Shown here: positions 42,401 to 52,254 of the stretch, piece after piece
Layout: every line of letters begins with the position of its first letter
Position numbering within the stretch: position 1 is the stretch's first letter
Assembly (NCBI GenBank): GCA_027886175.1
Contig: JAJNNQ010000009.1
Location: forward strand, 17,147,501-17,211,500
Origin: Phylloscopus collybita
Taxonomy: Eukaryota; Chordata; Aves; Passeriformes; Phylloscopidae
Direction: 5' to 3'
DNA: 64,000 bases
Translations under genes and position numbers: made by a program
The notes under the pieces: generated by a model
Told to the model about the DNA's origin: nothing
The model's database searches: none
What the model saw: only the letters and a program-made list of their open reading frames with translations

Positions 42401-43587
42401 GGCCCTGGGTCATATCTAATGAGCATGAAAACCAGTTTCTCCTATATCCTCTAATATTTTTCCTATGTAAGTCTTAAAGTTCTTCTTCTATATAGAGCAA
42501 TCAGATAATCTAAATGTCCAAAGTATTTTCAGTGGATGCAAAAAAAAAAAACCCCCAAAATAAAAAAACTTGTGTCATCCTGACAATCTGAATCAATCTG
42601 TGAATGAGTTTGCTTACCCTACCCAGGATCTGGCTTCTTTAAGAAGGTTCTATAAACTAATCTGCTACATTTTTAGATTGGTTATATTTTGGTTATCTCT
42701 CAAATACCACTTTATTAGACAGTTTTGCCTAATTACTTTTCTGTAATCAGGAACTGCTGGCTAAGAAAAAAGAATTGTCATATCTTGAGATATGGTATCC
42801 TGGGAGGTCCATATCATTCTTATAGGATTATATTAAGAGTGGATTAATTGAATGAGTCCCTATTCTTATTACAATCTCTCCTTATTAGAATGGATTAATT
42901 TATCACATTTTCTCTCCTCTTCACAGTTTTTGACATAAGAATGAATTATCACACTTTTCATTGGTGTTTTTCCAGCTGGGTGATGGTTTCCTTGCTTTTC
43001 AGCCTGTTTAGAAAAGAGAGGAGCATTAGTAACTTGTTGTAATGAATTTGTATGTTGAAGATGGAGGTGGCGGTAGTGGTTCTGTTTTACAAAGGACTGC
43101 AGTGAGAACTCTGTGCTCCAGAAGATAATGAATACCTGGCAGACTTCTGTCAGTGGAATTCAAGGAAAGATGTAGAGAGGAGTGTAATTGAATGCAGCCT
43201 CCCTGTATCTAGTCCATTTTTACTGTGGTTGACTTTACTGTTGTATTCCTAATTTTGGTTTAAGGAAAACAGCTGAGACATGAGTAACTACTGTTGTCTG
43301 CTGACTGCTGTCTTTCAAAATCTTCCTACCTACAGCAGCGTATTTCTTTGGATTGGTCAGCTTTCAAGGCCATGCACACTATAGCAGGTGTGCTGTGCTA
43401 AGGTGTCTGCTCATGCAGTCATTTTTTGATATTGCAAAACTTAATTTTCCTTCTGAAATGAAGGCGCCATGGTGGAAGAGCACCTTGCACATAAAGTATA
43501 TTTATTCTGTATTTTAAAGTGCAGATCAAGTATGACCTTTATAGAGCCAGCTCTGGCATATTTTTAGGGAAAAGCACTGAGCTTTGT

Positions 43588-44905
43588 GATAGAATCACAG
43601 CATTATCAAAGTTGGAAAATGCCTCTAAGATCATTGAGTCCAACCATTAACCTAACATTGCCAGGTCTACCCGTTAAACCATGTCCCTAGCACCATACCT
43701 ACACAGTTTTTGAACATTTCTAAATTCCACCACTTCCCTGGGCAGCCTATTCCAATCACTGACAAACCTTTCAGTAAAACTTTTTTTTCTAATATCTAAT
43801 CTAAATTTCCCCTGGCACAACTTGAGGATGATTCCTCTTGTCCTATTGTTTGTTACCTGGGAGAAGAGACTGACCTCCACTTGTCTACAACCTCCTTTTA
43901 GGTATCTGTAGAGGGTGATGAGGCCTCCTCCAGGCTAAAAAACCTGCAGCTTCCTCAACTGATCCTCATAGAACTTGTGCTCCAGAGCCTTCATCACATT
44001 CATTGCCTTTCTCTGGACATACTCCAGCACCTTTCTTTTCATGAGGGGCCCAAAACTGGACACAGGAGTAGAGGTGCAGCCTCACCAGTGCTGAGTACAG
44101 AGGCCATTCACTGCCCTGGTCCTGCTGGCCACACTGTTGCTGATACAGACCAGGTGCCATTGGCCTTCTTGGCCACCTGGGCACACCCTGGCTCTTGTTC
44201 AGCTGCTGTCAACCAGCACCTCCAGGTCCTTTTCTGCCTGGCAGCTTTCTAGCTACTCTTCCCCAGCCTGTAGCATTCCATGCTGTTGTTGTGACCCAAG
44301 AGCAGGACAGGGCATTTACCATAGGGAAACTCATGCCCTTGGCCTCAGCCCATCAATTCAGCCTGTCCAGATCCATCTGAGAGCCTTCCTACCCTCCAAC
44401 AGATCAACAGTCCTGCCCAAAGTGGTGTCATCTGCTTGCTGAGTGTGCACCAATCTCCTTATCCAAATCAAAGATATTAAGCAGAACTGGTCACAACACT
44501 AAACCCTGGGGAGAACCACTTGTGGCTGACCACCAACTACTTTAACTCCATCCACCATCACTCTCTAGAGCCAGCCATCCAGCCAGATTTTAACCTAGAG
44601 AACATTGCACCCATCCAAGCCATGAGCAGACAATTTCTTCAGAAGAATGATGCAGAAGACCGTGTCAAAGGCTTTACTAAAGTCCAGGCAGACAGTATCC
44701 ACAGCCTTTCCCTCAGCCACTGAGCAAATCACCCTCTCATAGGAGATCAGGTTGGTGAAGCAGGACCTGCCTCTCACAAAGCCATGCTGGCTAGGTTGTG
44801 CTGCACATGCTGTGTGATGGCACTCAGGATAATCTACTCCATGATCTTCCTTGGCACCAAGGTCACACTGACAGGCCTGTAGTTCCCGGGAAGTGCCTCA
44901 GTACA
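43588..44905 (-). repeat. Long CR1 LINE fragment with reverse transcriptase remnant, antisense
   Basis: About 1.3 kb of CR1 lie in reverse orientation. The left end carries the CR1 3' tail (agaatcacag...gttggaaaatgcctctaagatcattgagtcc). Next come the C-terminal coding words: a - strand frame at 43,674-43,880 contains FRLDIRK and [10 protein letters not shown]. The right part (- strand 44,595-44,777) contains VCLDFSKAFDTV, the motif-A region of CR1 reverse transcriptase. Internal frameshifts and stops show it is inactive. It is 5'-truncated, as most CR1 copies are. Confidence 0.9.
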
Positions 44906-46084
44906 GCATTTATAGGTCTTACTAGAGCTCCAATGAGACCAGGAAATGCAAAGTTACAGCTACATCTGACTGCTTTCTTTAATACAAATGCTGATACGCA
45001 TTGTGATTTGACACTGAAGAATCAGGCCAAGCAGACTCCCTCACATAAGGGCTAAACAACTTAAAGTTTGTGAATAAAGCTTCAGAATTTGTTCTGTGAC
45101 CCCACAGAAACCTTTTAGAATACAGGTCACAGAGTACAACAAATATGCTTCTAAGGTTGTACTCTGGGAAGCATACAGCTACAGGTGTTAGGGTAAACTG
45201 CACAGCCTAATAACATGAAGAAAATACTATTACCATGATGGTATTAATATGTAAATAAGATTTGATTTTATGTGTTTTTTTCCTCCAAGATGAACTAGGA
45301 TGGAGATCATACTTTTCTTGAATGGCTCAATCACTGCAACTCCAGCAGAATGAGTATAGTCTGGGCACTGCCAAGGCACTAAAGACTCTCTAAGATACAG
45401 AGCTGGATTCTGAATTCCAGTTTAGGCATGCAGGGATTCCTACTCCAAAATGGGTTGCATGGGTAATTTTCTCTGCTATTTCCTCTTACATTAGTCAGTG
45501 TATTTTATGTGCTTCAGAGGTGGTCACATCTCATCTACAGCCATGCACAATCCTATATATTATATTTCATTTGTATACAAAGCAGTAGAGGAAGAATTAT
45601 TTCCTTATTTCAGCTAGTTATTAGTTTGTACTATAAACATGAGGAGTAGTGACCTTTGTAATTTATTTATTCTTACCAAGCTATTTCTTTAGTAATATCT
45701 TATAGAGCTGAGGCAGTTATGGCAATTATATGGGGCATAAAATCTGTTCTCCTTTATACATATGAAATTTACTTAGTTTTAATTTCACAGAGCCTCTCCA
45801 TGCTTGTATTACAAAGCCATACGAATAAAAATGGTCTTCAGAATACAATTACAGGCATACTGTAGACATTGTCTAAGTTTAGTGCCTTCCATACAAACAA
45901 AATGGTAATTTTTCAAATGACTTTTAAAGAAACCTTCCAGATTTTTTTTTCTTTTCTTTTTTGACTGTTCAAAATCTTTGTTACACTTTCTCTTTTGTTA
46001 TACTTTATCCTCTTCTGGTTATACTTTCTATCTCAATTTTAATTCTATTCTTTTCAATGAGATGGCAGTCAAAGGAGATGATTA
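44906..46084. other. Non-coding DNA, nothing identified
   Basis: No exon or repeat was recognised between two CR1 fragments. Open frames here (up to 74 codons) lack motifs. Confidence 0.45.
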
Positions 46085-46612
46085 TCCTGCTCTGCTCTGC
46101 ACTGGAGTGGCCTCACTTTGAGCCCTGTGTGCAGTTTTTGGCACCACAACAGAAAAAAGACATTAAGCAATCAGGGAGCATCCAAATGAAGGCCACAGGG
46201 ATGATGAAGGACCGTGAGGGGAAGCTGTATGAGGAGAGGCTGAGGTCATTTGGTCTGTTCAGCCTGGAGGACACTGAGGGGAGACCTCATTGCAGTTACA
46301 ACTTCTTTGTGAGCTGAAGAGGGGGAGCAGGCACTCATCTTTTCACTCTGATGACAAGACTCAAAGAAATGGTATGAAACTGAGTCTTGGGAAGGTTAGG
46401 TTGGCTATTAGAAAAAGGTTCCTCACCCAGAGGTTGGCTGGGCACTGAACAGGCAGCCCAGTCACAGCAACCCTAACATACTTCAAGAAGTGTTTGGACA
46501 GTACTCTCAGGCATATGGTGTGATTCTTGGGGTGTCCTGCACACAGCCAGGAGGTGGTCTCAGGGATCCTGATGGGTCCCTTCCAATTCAGCATATTCTA
46601 TGATACTATGAA
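46085..46612 (+). repeat. CR1 LINE 3' fragment, sense
   Basis: CR1 3' region in sense orientation. Landmarks are 'ctgcactggagtggcctca', 'ccctgtgtgcagttttggc', 'gtatgaggagaggctgagg', 'gttcagcctggagga', and the end '...ggatcctgatgggtccctt' / 'attctatgatactatgaa', where the last part is the CR1 terminal repeat. A piece between the 'gagacctcattgcag' and 'tgaaactgagtcttgg' blocks is shortened. Confidence 0.9.
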
Positions 46613-47416
46613 TTAGCTTTGCATAATGTTGTCCTCCTGACAACACAATCCTGGATGCTTGACTGAGATCTCCCTACTAGCCTGGTGTCTAGGAGCTCAC
46701 TAGGCCCTATGACGCCTAAATTCCTTAATGATTTCTTCAACTTCTTTTTGTAATGTTTGGAGTGGGAAAGCTTAGAAACCAGCCATTACATTTAAGTATA
46801 CTGACTGCTTAATTATGTTCACACATTAAATGGCTGACATGAATTATGGTTCTGGTGCCATAAAAATGTTCATTATTTCCTGTTAAGGGCTTTCAAGTGA
46901 CATAATTTCCGGATCTTGGCCCAGGAGTTTGGAGCTGTAGATGCAACGGCTGTGCCTCCAATGACACTTCACTAATTGTGTTGGCATGTGACATTAATTG
47001 CATTCTGTTCAGGAATTCTCTTCTCCTGATTGAAGTGTGCTCGGTGTGTGTGGTGTGAGTATGTTGTTACATGCCCTGTCTGGCAGAACAATATGGGCTC
47101 ATTACTGTGTGCCCCTTTAACTTGAATAGTTTCTCTGAGATGAAAAGGTGTAGTTTTGTGTTAACTGAAGCAGATAGAGTTTATTTTTACTGTTTAATTT
47201 TTCTTTTGGAGAGACTCTTGTGGTACAGAGATACCATTAGGTGGAAACAAGAATGATTCTTTTCCATTCTATTTTTATAAAGATAGATAATAAAGATACT
47301 GAAGCTTGAGACTCTATGAACCAAGCCTTTTTCAACAAATGTTCTAGTTGTCTCAACTTGTCTCATCAAATCAGGCAATCACATATGAAATCAGATTTTT
47401 CCTTGTTATTAAAGTC
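46613..47416. other. Non-coding DNA left of the endogenous retrovirus
   Basis: About 0.8 kb without a recognised repeat or exon. It ends at the 6-bp target duplication of the retrovirus. Confidence 0.5.
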
Positions 47417-47422
47417 AATGGA
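47417..47422 (+). repeat. Target-site duplication, left copy
   Basis: AATGGA directly precedes the TG of the 5' LTR. The same six bases follow the CA of the 3' LTR at 52,925-52,930. Six-base duplications are usual for class II (alpha/beta-type) retroviruses. Confidence 0.95.
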
Positions 47423-47819
47423 TGTAGCTGTGTAAAAAAATGTTTTGTAAGTTTTAGTTTTGAATGTAGTATAGTTTTTTTATATTGTAAGTTTTAGTAT
47501 AGTAGATACCCTAAAAAGGCCCCTTTGTTTCAAGGTAAATGATAAAGTTGCTAAGACAACCAGGGTCTCTGTACAGAGTCTCTTCCCTATTGGTTCCCTT
47601 TCTGTTACATCCCTGTTTCATGTATGATCTTTTCCCTTTGTCTATCATAAAACTTTTATCTTCAAGGTCCAAGAGCTTCGGCCCGTGGTTGGCAAAGCCC
47701 TGAGAGACCACTCCCCAACTTATTCGGGATTTGTTAGTGTTTATGTAATCTAGCTGGCATGTATCGTTTTAATTGTTTTATTAGTTCAAACACATTATAC
47801 CCACCCATAAGATTGTTTG

Positions 47820-47826
47820 TATAAAA
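47820..47826 (+). promoter_or_regulatory. TATA box of 5' LTR
   Basis: TATAAAA lies in the U3 part, about 75 bp before the AATAAA, with GC-richer sequence following. The same site is present in the 3' LTR at +4,832. Confidence 0.65.
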
Positions 47827-47901
47827 TGCCCTGCAGCCCAGGTCCGGGGTCTTTGAAGAGGCACTGACCTGAGGCTGGAGGAACTCCTGACTCCCCCACC
47901 A

Positions 47902-47907
47902 AATAAA
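47902..47907 (+). promoter_or_regulatory. Polyadenylation signal in 5' LTR
   Basis: AATAAA in the R region. The copy in the 3' LTR (52,734-52,739) is the one expected to act in genomic transcripts. Confidence 0.65.
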
Positions 47908-48094
47908 GCCTCTTTTTCAAAGCCTCTCAAAGTCCCCTCTTTTACCACCGCCATGTCAGCGTGAGCTAAACTGCCTGCAAACTAAAAACCCCACCAACGA
48001 ACTTTCCGGGGGCCCAGACTGAATATCGAGCTGAGTCAAAAACCGAACATGTACAGTCGCAGCACCCAGCGCCCTGGAGCTGAGACGCAACAGC

Positions 48095-48113
48095 TGGCGC
48101 CCGAACGTGGGGC
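48095..48113 (+). promoter_or_regulatory. Primer binding site, tRNA-Lys type
   Basis: TGGCGCCCGAACGTGGGGC starts two bases after the 5' LTR. It complements the 3' end of lysine tRNA (Lys-1,2 type) with one extra base in the middle. Lysine primers are common among beta-type and class II elements; typical alpharetroviruses use tRNA-Trp. Confidence 0.75.
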
Positions 48114-48531
48114 AGTGCAGCCGCAGTTAGCACGCTGAGTCGTGTGTTTGACACAGTGGCCCAGAGTGGACCCTGTGAGAAGTCTGCAGAGACTCTCAAA
48201 TGCATGAGCCATCAGGGTGAAGCCCTGGTGGACGAAGAGAACAGCTCCTGCCCCAAAGGAGTCCTCTTCGGCGTGTGGTTGTATCAGCATCCTACCTCCT
48301 GCTGTCCCCTGGGTTTGGTGAGTATATTTTCCTCAAAGAAGGGGAGGGAAATACCCACAGTGCAGGCTTGAAAGAGCTGCACAATCTTAAGGTTGCATAA
48401 CCCCTGAGACAGGAAAGAAGAACGGCTGTAGGTCCTTCTTTGTGCAAAGGCACCCTTCTCAGGAAAAGAAAACCTGTGAGGAAGTGAAGGGGGGAAATCT
48501 GAGGAAGTGGTGGAACAATAACAACTAAAAA
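48113..48531 (+). other. Retroviral leader (5' UTR and packaging region)
   Basis: About 420 bp between the primer site and the gag start. It carries the candidate splice donor and a 75-codon upstream frame (48,144-48,371) that ends before gag. The packaging signal is expected here but no defined structure can be shown by eye. Confidence 0.55.
48318..48323 (+). promoter_or_regulatory. Candidate splice donor in retroviral leader
   Basis: gggtttg/gtgagta fits the donor consensus (gtgagt) and lies in the leader before gag, where class II elements place the donor for env mRNA. A pyrimidine-rich acceptor (cttttgagttacag, AG at 50,950-50,951) sits just before the env remnant. Use of either site is inferred. 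Confidence 0.4.
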
Positions 48532-50907
48532 ATGGGAAACACTGAATCCATCACTCAGAAAGAGGTTTTTAAAAGTTTAATTGGGATTTTATTAGTTGCT
48601 AAAGTAAAGTACTCAAAAAAGGAATTGAAAAAATTTAATAAGTTTTTGTTTTTGCACTTTTCAAATGTTAATTCAAACCAAGTAAATTGTATTTTGTTTT
48701 GGGAACATGTTTTTAAAAAGTTACAGCAGCTAGCACAGTCAGGAGATGTTTTAGCTTCAAAATTTATGTTTTGGCCTTGGCAACTGATGTCTGCCTTGAA
48801 AGAAATTGAGAAAATGCAAGAAAAAAATAGTGCATCTTTGCAAAACTGTTTTTCAGCTTCTTCCCCTTTGTTTCCTTCTAATGCTTCTTCTTCCCCTCCT
48901 CCCACCCCTCCCTCCAGACCCAAAGTTCCCAAATCCCCAAAAGACCCTTTTAAAATTTTTAAAAATGCAAAAACCATTCCCAAAACCGAAAACCTTGCCC
49001 CTTTAAGCCAAGGCAGTAACGACCGAACTGCCGCGGCATCCCAAAACCGTTTAGTAAGTCTAAACGGAAAAAAAACCCCCCCTCTCTCTCCTTTGGTTCC
49101 CCGAGAAAACAAACCCAAAGTTCGTTTTTCGTTCGCGGAGAACGAGACTCCCTCAGCCCCTCCTGCCGTTGAAGACGGCTCCGGTGACCCATGCATCCCC
49201 AATCCTAAAATTTTTCCCTTCCCAGAGAACAAAGAAAGCTGCCCTAAACATGGCGAAAGCCATGTGCTTGGAACAGCTGCTCTTTGTTCTTGGTCTCCTC
49301 CCACTTCTTTTTTCCAGAGTGCACCGCTGTCCCCGCCCTATTTCACTCCCTTTTTGTCTTTTTCTTTGTCCCCAAGCTTGCCCCCGCCCCTTTCCCCGCC
49401 CATTCAAAACCAAAAATGGATTTGGCCCTTCCCCTGGGCTCCAGTTCCAGCGGTCCACCCGGCCGCGCCCCTTGCCCCCGCCGCGGCCCCCCTGGCCCCG
49501 GCGGTCCACCCGGCCGCGCCCCTTGCCCCCGCCGCGGCCCCCCTGGCCCCGGCGGTCCACCCGGCAGCGCCCCCCGCCCCCGCCGCGGCCCCCCTGGCCC
49601 CGGCGGTCCACCCAGCCGCGCTCACGGTCCCCGCGCCCGCCCCGTCCCGCGCGGTCCCGGCCGCGGCGCCGCCACCTGGCCCCGCGGCCGCGCCGCCGCC
49701 ACCTGGCCCCGCGGCCGCGCCGCCGCCGCCCCGCTCTCCTCCGCCGCTTTCCCCGGTGCCGTGCCTCACTCCCGTGCCACTTTGTCCCCCGCTGAAGCCC
49801 CCCCCAGCTCCAGAGCCTCCCCAATCGGCTTTGCTGCTGTCTCCGGCTCCCGGGGGAGTGGCGGGGCCGCCGCGCGAGCGAGTCCCGGCCCCGGGGCCGC
49901 TCCCGCGGCCGCCGCCGCCGCCGTCCGCCGCGGGGGCCGCCCCCGCGCTGGCGCCGCCGCAGCTCGGGGTTGCCGAGCCCAAACACGCGGCGAAGGGAGA
50001 CCCTGCGCAGTTTCCGTGCTCGGAGCCGATCCCAGCCGGGGCGGCCCCGCTTCCGCCCGCCGAGAGTCAGCCAGAGCTAGCCCCTCCGCCGCAGCCGATC
50101 GGCACGGCGAGAGAGCCAGCCCCGGGAAGTGTTTCTCCTGATTTTTGCTACAGGTCCAAGTCACTGTTTCAGCCCTCGCCGCCATTGCAGAGAAGAGGGG
50201 CAGAGTCAGAGACTGTCCCGAGCGGCTTCCTTCCCGCTCCCCACAGCGTCGCTGAAGCTCCGCCCTCAGCCGGTTGCCCGGGCAACAGCAACAACAACAA
50301 GCAGCTTGCAATCTCGGCAATTTCACACACAGCTGAAACAGATCTTCCAAATAAAGCAGTGCAATTGCCAAGCAATGAGAAAATGCCCCTGATAACTCTA
50401 GTTAACTATCTCAAAAGCTGCAGTAGTAGAAATATTGTAGCAAATTGGAGAACTTTCCCTTTTGCACTCATAAAAGATTTAATGAAAGCCCTAAGAGAAT
50501 ATAAGCGAGACAGTTCCTACTTCCTAGAGTCGTTGTTTTCTTCTGTTACTAAGATAGTAAAAAGCCCAATTGATTTAAAGCAACTTTTTAAATGTTTAGC
50601 AAAGAAAGCAGAGTTTGACCCTTGGGAAAGAACCTGTTTCCACATGCTAAAAAAATCCTTCCCAAGTTTGTTACAAAACCCCAAGACAGCCACAGTCAAT
50701 TTAAGAAATTCAATTGCCCCCAATCATTTAACCAGTGAGAGAAATCGGAGTTTCCTAAATAAGCAAGTCACTGTTGCCTCCTGGAAAAGAAAGAAAAAAA
50801 ATAAAAAGCAAGAAAAATTCAGAGGCAAAGCCTCCTTGCCCAGTTACTCTTCCCTCCTAGATGTTTTAGCAAAAGGAAGAAGCAGAAGAGCTGCTTCCTC
50901 CAGATGA
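48532..50907 (+). CDS. gag: Gag-derived polyprotein, 791 aa, Pro/Ala-rich, truncated capsid
   Basis: The start ATG (aaaATGGG) is in a good context and gives MGNTES, an N-myristoylation-type start. Residues 1 to about 95 resemble a helical, basic matrix domain (repeated FxK/KK and WPW motifs). From about 110 to 590 the protein is Pro/Ala-rich, with a PSAP late-domain-like motif near 210 and four 17-residue repeats at about 307-374. Residues about 635-712 read as a retroviral capsid N-terminal domain (FPFALIKDLMKAL, then SPIDLKQLF and DPWER). Capsid C-terminal, nucleocapsid zinc-knuckle and protease sequences are absent. The last 80 residues carry a Lys/Arg cluster (about 751-765) and end in RSRRAASSR. 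This tail probably comes from sequence that preceded env, joined by a large deletion. The frame is intact; whether the protein is made is unknown. Confidence 0.8.
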   Translation: MGNTESITQKEVFKSLIGILLVAKVKYSKKELKKFNKFLFLHFSNVNSNQVNCILFWEHVFKKLQQLAQSGDVLASKFMFWPWQLMSALKEIEKMQEKNSASLQNCFSASSPLFPSNASSSPPPTPPSRPKVPKSPKDPFKIFKNAKTIPKTENLAPLSQGSNDRTAAASQNRLVSLNGKKTPPLSPLVPRENKPKVRFSFAENETPSAPPAVEDGSGDPCIPNPKIFPFPENKESCPKHGESHVLGTAALCSWSPPTSFFQSAPLSPPYFTPFLSFSLSPSLPPPLSPPIQNQKWIWPFPWAPVPAVHPAAPLAPAAAPLAPAVHPAAPLAPAAAPLAPAVHPAAPPAPAAAPLAPAVHPAALTVPAPAPSRAVPAAAPPPGPAAAPPPPGPAAAPPPPRSPPPLSPVPCLTPVPLCPPLKPPPAPEPPQSALLLSPAPGGVAGPPRERVPAPGPLPRPPPPPSAAGAAPALAPPQLGVAEPKHAAKGDPAQFPCSEPIPAGAAPLPPAESQPELAPPPQPIGTAREPAPGSVSPDFCYRSKSLFQPSPPLQRRGAESETVPSGFLPAPHSVAEAPPSAGCPGNSNNNKQLAISAISHTAETDLPNKAVQLPSNEKMPLITLVNYLKSCSSRNIVANWRTFPFALIKDLMKALREYKRDSSYFLESLFSSVTKIVKSPIDLKQLFKCLAKKAEFDPWERTCFHMLKKSFPSLLQNPKTATVNLRNSIAPNHLTSERNRSFLNKQVTVASWKRKKKNKKQEKFRGKASLPSYSSLLDVLAKGRSRRAASSR
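49450..49653 (+). repeat. 51-bp coding minisatellite within gag (4 copies)
   Basis: Units start at 49,450, 49,501, 49,552 and 49,603 with exact 51-bp spacing. Each encodes a 17-residue block of the pattern AVHPAAPLAPAAAPLAP. The fourth copy diverges after its first third. Because 51 is a multiple of three, copy-number changes keep the frame. The DNA is extremely GC- and CpG-rich. Confidence 0.9.
49655..49735 (+). repeat. Second short GC-rich coding repeat in gag
   Basis: Repeats of the 'gccgcggcgccgccacctggccccgcg' kind (about 27-30 bp) encode PAAAPPPGP-like blocks. They follow directly on the 51-bp array and extend the Pro/Ala tract. Confidence 0.7.
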
Positions 50908-50940
50908 TTGTGTTCAGTATTTGTTTAACTGAATTTTCTT

Positions 50941-52228
50941 TTGAGTTACAGAACCACAAGCCTGGTGTTCAACATAAAAACTCGCAGCACGACAGTGTTT
51001 ACCCTTGCAGTGCTGCTCAGTTTGCCATCAATAACCATCCCCTGGATCGTTCCACAGCCAAAAACCAATGTGTGGAAAACCCTCGCACGGAGTCTAGGCC
51101 AAGATCACATTTGCCTAGCCTCAGCAACAGCCCAAGATCCCATATCCTCCTGCCTGGTGAGAATCCCTGTGAAAGAAGAAGAGTATCCGTACTCACTTCT
51201 CCAATTGCAACAGAAATTTAATCGAAAACCCAGCACAGTTCATCATTTTGAAGAAATAAGTGAACCCCCATCAACCTTTGTCCTGAATCCCCTTGCTTTT
51301 TGGGAAGAGTGGTCACAAACTCTTTCGCGTGCTCACCAAGAGCCCCAAGAATTAGAACTCCTTGGGTCCTCTAAAGCTCCTTTTTGTGTTCAATTTCTGT
51401 ATACTCCTTCCAAAGAACAAGAGAAGTCATTTTACAATTTGCTGCAAGTCAAAAGTTCATATATGGCAGCAAATTGGTGCACAAGAATTGTGCATGTTAA
51501 AGTTTCCTTTACTGACAACACCTTTCCCCGTTCCCTTCCTAAAGGTTTTTTTTTTTTTCATTTGTGGTGACAGAGCATTCACAGGCATTCCTGCTCGTCT
51601 GATTGGAGGCCCATGCACATTAGGCAAGTTAAGCCTGTTCACCCCAAACATGACTCAAATTTTCAATTGGCACAAAAGAAATTCCTCTCTTCAAATTCAG
51701 AAAAGAGACCTAACAAGTCTCGACCCTGACTGTAATTCAGAAATTATTCATTGGTCCAGAGCAGAAACTACAGCCTTGACAGTTTTTTTACCATAAGTTT
51801 CAATTGCAAAATCTATGAGAAAATTGAGCCGTCTCGAATGTTGAGAGGCCAAGCAAGCAAATTTGACAACACAAGCTATAAGTGACCTCTTTTCAGACGA
51901 CAAAGCAAAAGATGTCAAAAAATCTGTCCACCAGCTGCGAGAAATAGTCAACTCCATCAAAAAAGAAACAAAAGACTGGTTTGACAACATCTTTTCAGGT
52001 GTTGGACTTTCTAGCATTGCCAGCTCGTAGATCAAAACAAGACTGTTAGTTTTGTTCATTGTTTTAGTTGTAGCCATTGCTTTTAGTTTGGTAAAAAATT
52101 TAATTATGCATGCAATTTTTCCCACTTCCACCCCCTCTGTGCACTCAGTAGTGCCAGCCATCGAATTTCCACCAGATAATACCTCAAGCAGTGAAGACAA
52201 CGCAGAAATTTACACTCCAGAACAGTAA
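50941..52228 (+). pseudogene. env: Disrupted env remnant (surface and transmembrane parts)
   Basis: From 50,941 to 51,570 an open frame, in the same phase as gag but separated from it by TGA (50,905) and TAA (50,926), reads as the surface subunit of an alpharetrovirus-like envelope: a hydrophobic leader-like stretch, then a W...LGQDHICLA region. At a T13 run (51,546-51,558) the frame shifts by one. The next frame carries CGDRAFTGIP and GGPC words typical of that family and meets TAA at 51,794. The transmembrane part continues in that phase with TGA at 51,842 and TAG at 52,028, just before a hydrophobic membrane-spanning stretch, and ends at TAA 52,226. With three internal stops and one shift, no full envelope can be made. 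Confidence 0.75.
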
Positions 52229-52234
52229 CAAAAT

Positions 52235-52254
52235 AAAAAAAAAAAAGGCGGAAA
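52235..52254 (+). promoter_or_regulatory. Polypurine tract
   Basis: An A-rich run followed by ggcggaaa directly abuts the 3' LTR. It is the expected plus-strand primer site; a single C interrupts the purines. Confidence 0.75.

Larger units (their letters stand above)
33166..43587. other. AT-rich non-coding DNA, nothing identified
   Basis: No CR1, LTR or exon was recognised in about 10 kb. It contains simple repeats: AAT-type at 33,394-33,419, T25 at 36,569-36,593 beside a GGTG-rich patch, and a G/T-rich low-complexity block ending in T24 at 39,452-39,475. Some of this could be conserved non-coding sequence, which cannot be judged without alignment. Confidence 0.45.
47423..48092 (+). repeat. 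5' LTR
   Basis: 670 bp, starting TGTAGCTGTG and ending GAGACGCAACA (TG...CA). It contains a TATA-like tataaaa at about 47,820-47,826 and AATAAA at 47,902-47,907. By eye it matches the 3' LTR over its full length. It would promote + strand transcription toward gag. Small open frames inside, including a 66-codon - strand one present in both LTRs, are not genes. Confidence 0.95.

Noticed and set aside
43977..44442. Several + strand frames of 61-101 codons
   Set aside because: They are antisense reads of the CR1 fragment.
47511..47711. 66-codon - strand frame present in both LTRs
   Set aside because: It repeats only because the LTRs are duplicates; no coding signal.
48555..49304. 249-codon - strand frame opposite the start of gag
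   Set aside because: It is the mirror of a codon-biased gag region and is not recognisable as a protein.
49153..49986. 277-codon - strand frame and other long overlapping frames (+ strand 49,284-50,141 and 49,169-49,795; - strand 49,404-49,982 and 49,766-50,371)
   Set aside because: They lie over the extremely GC-rich gag repeat, where stop codons are rare in all phases. Composition (Arg/Gly- or Pro/Arg-only) shows they are shadows of gag.
51748..52200. 150-codon - strand frame opposite env
   Set aside because: It is antisense to the transmembrane part of env, has no motif and no promoter context.
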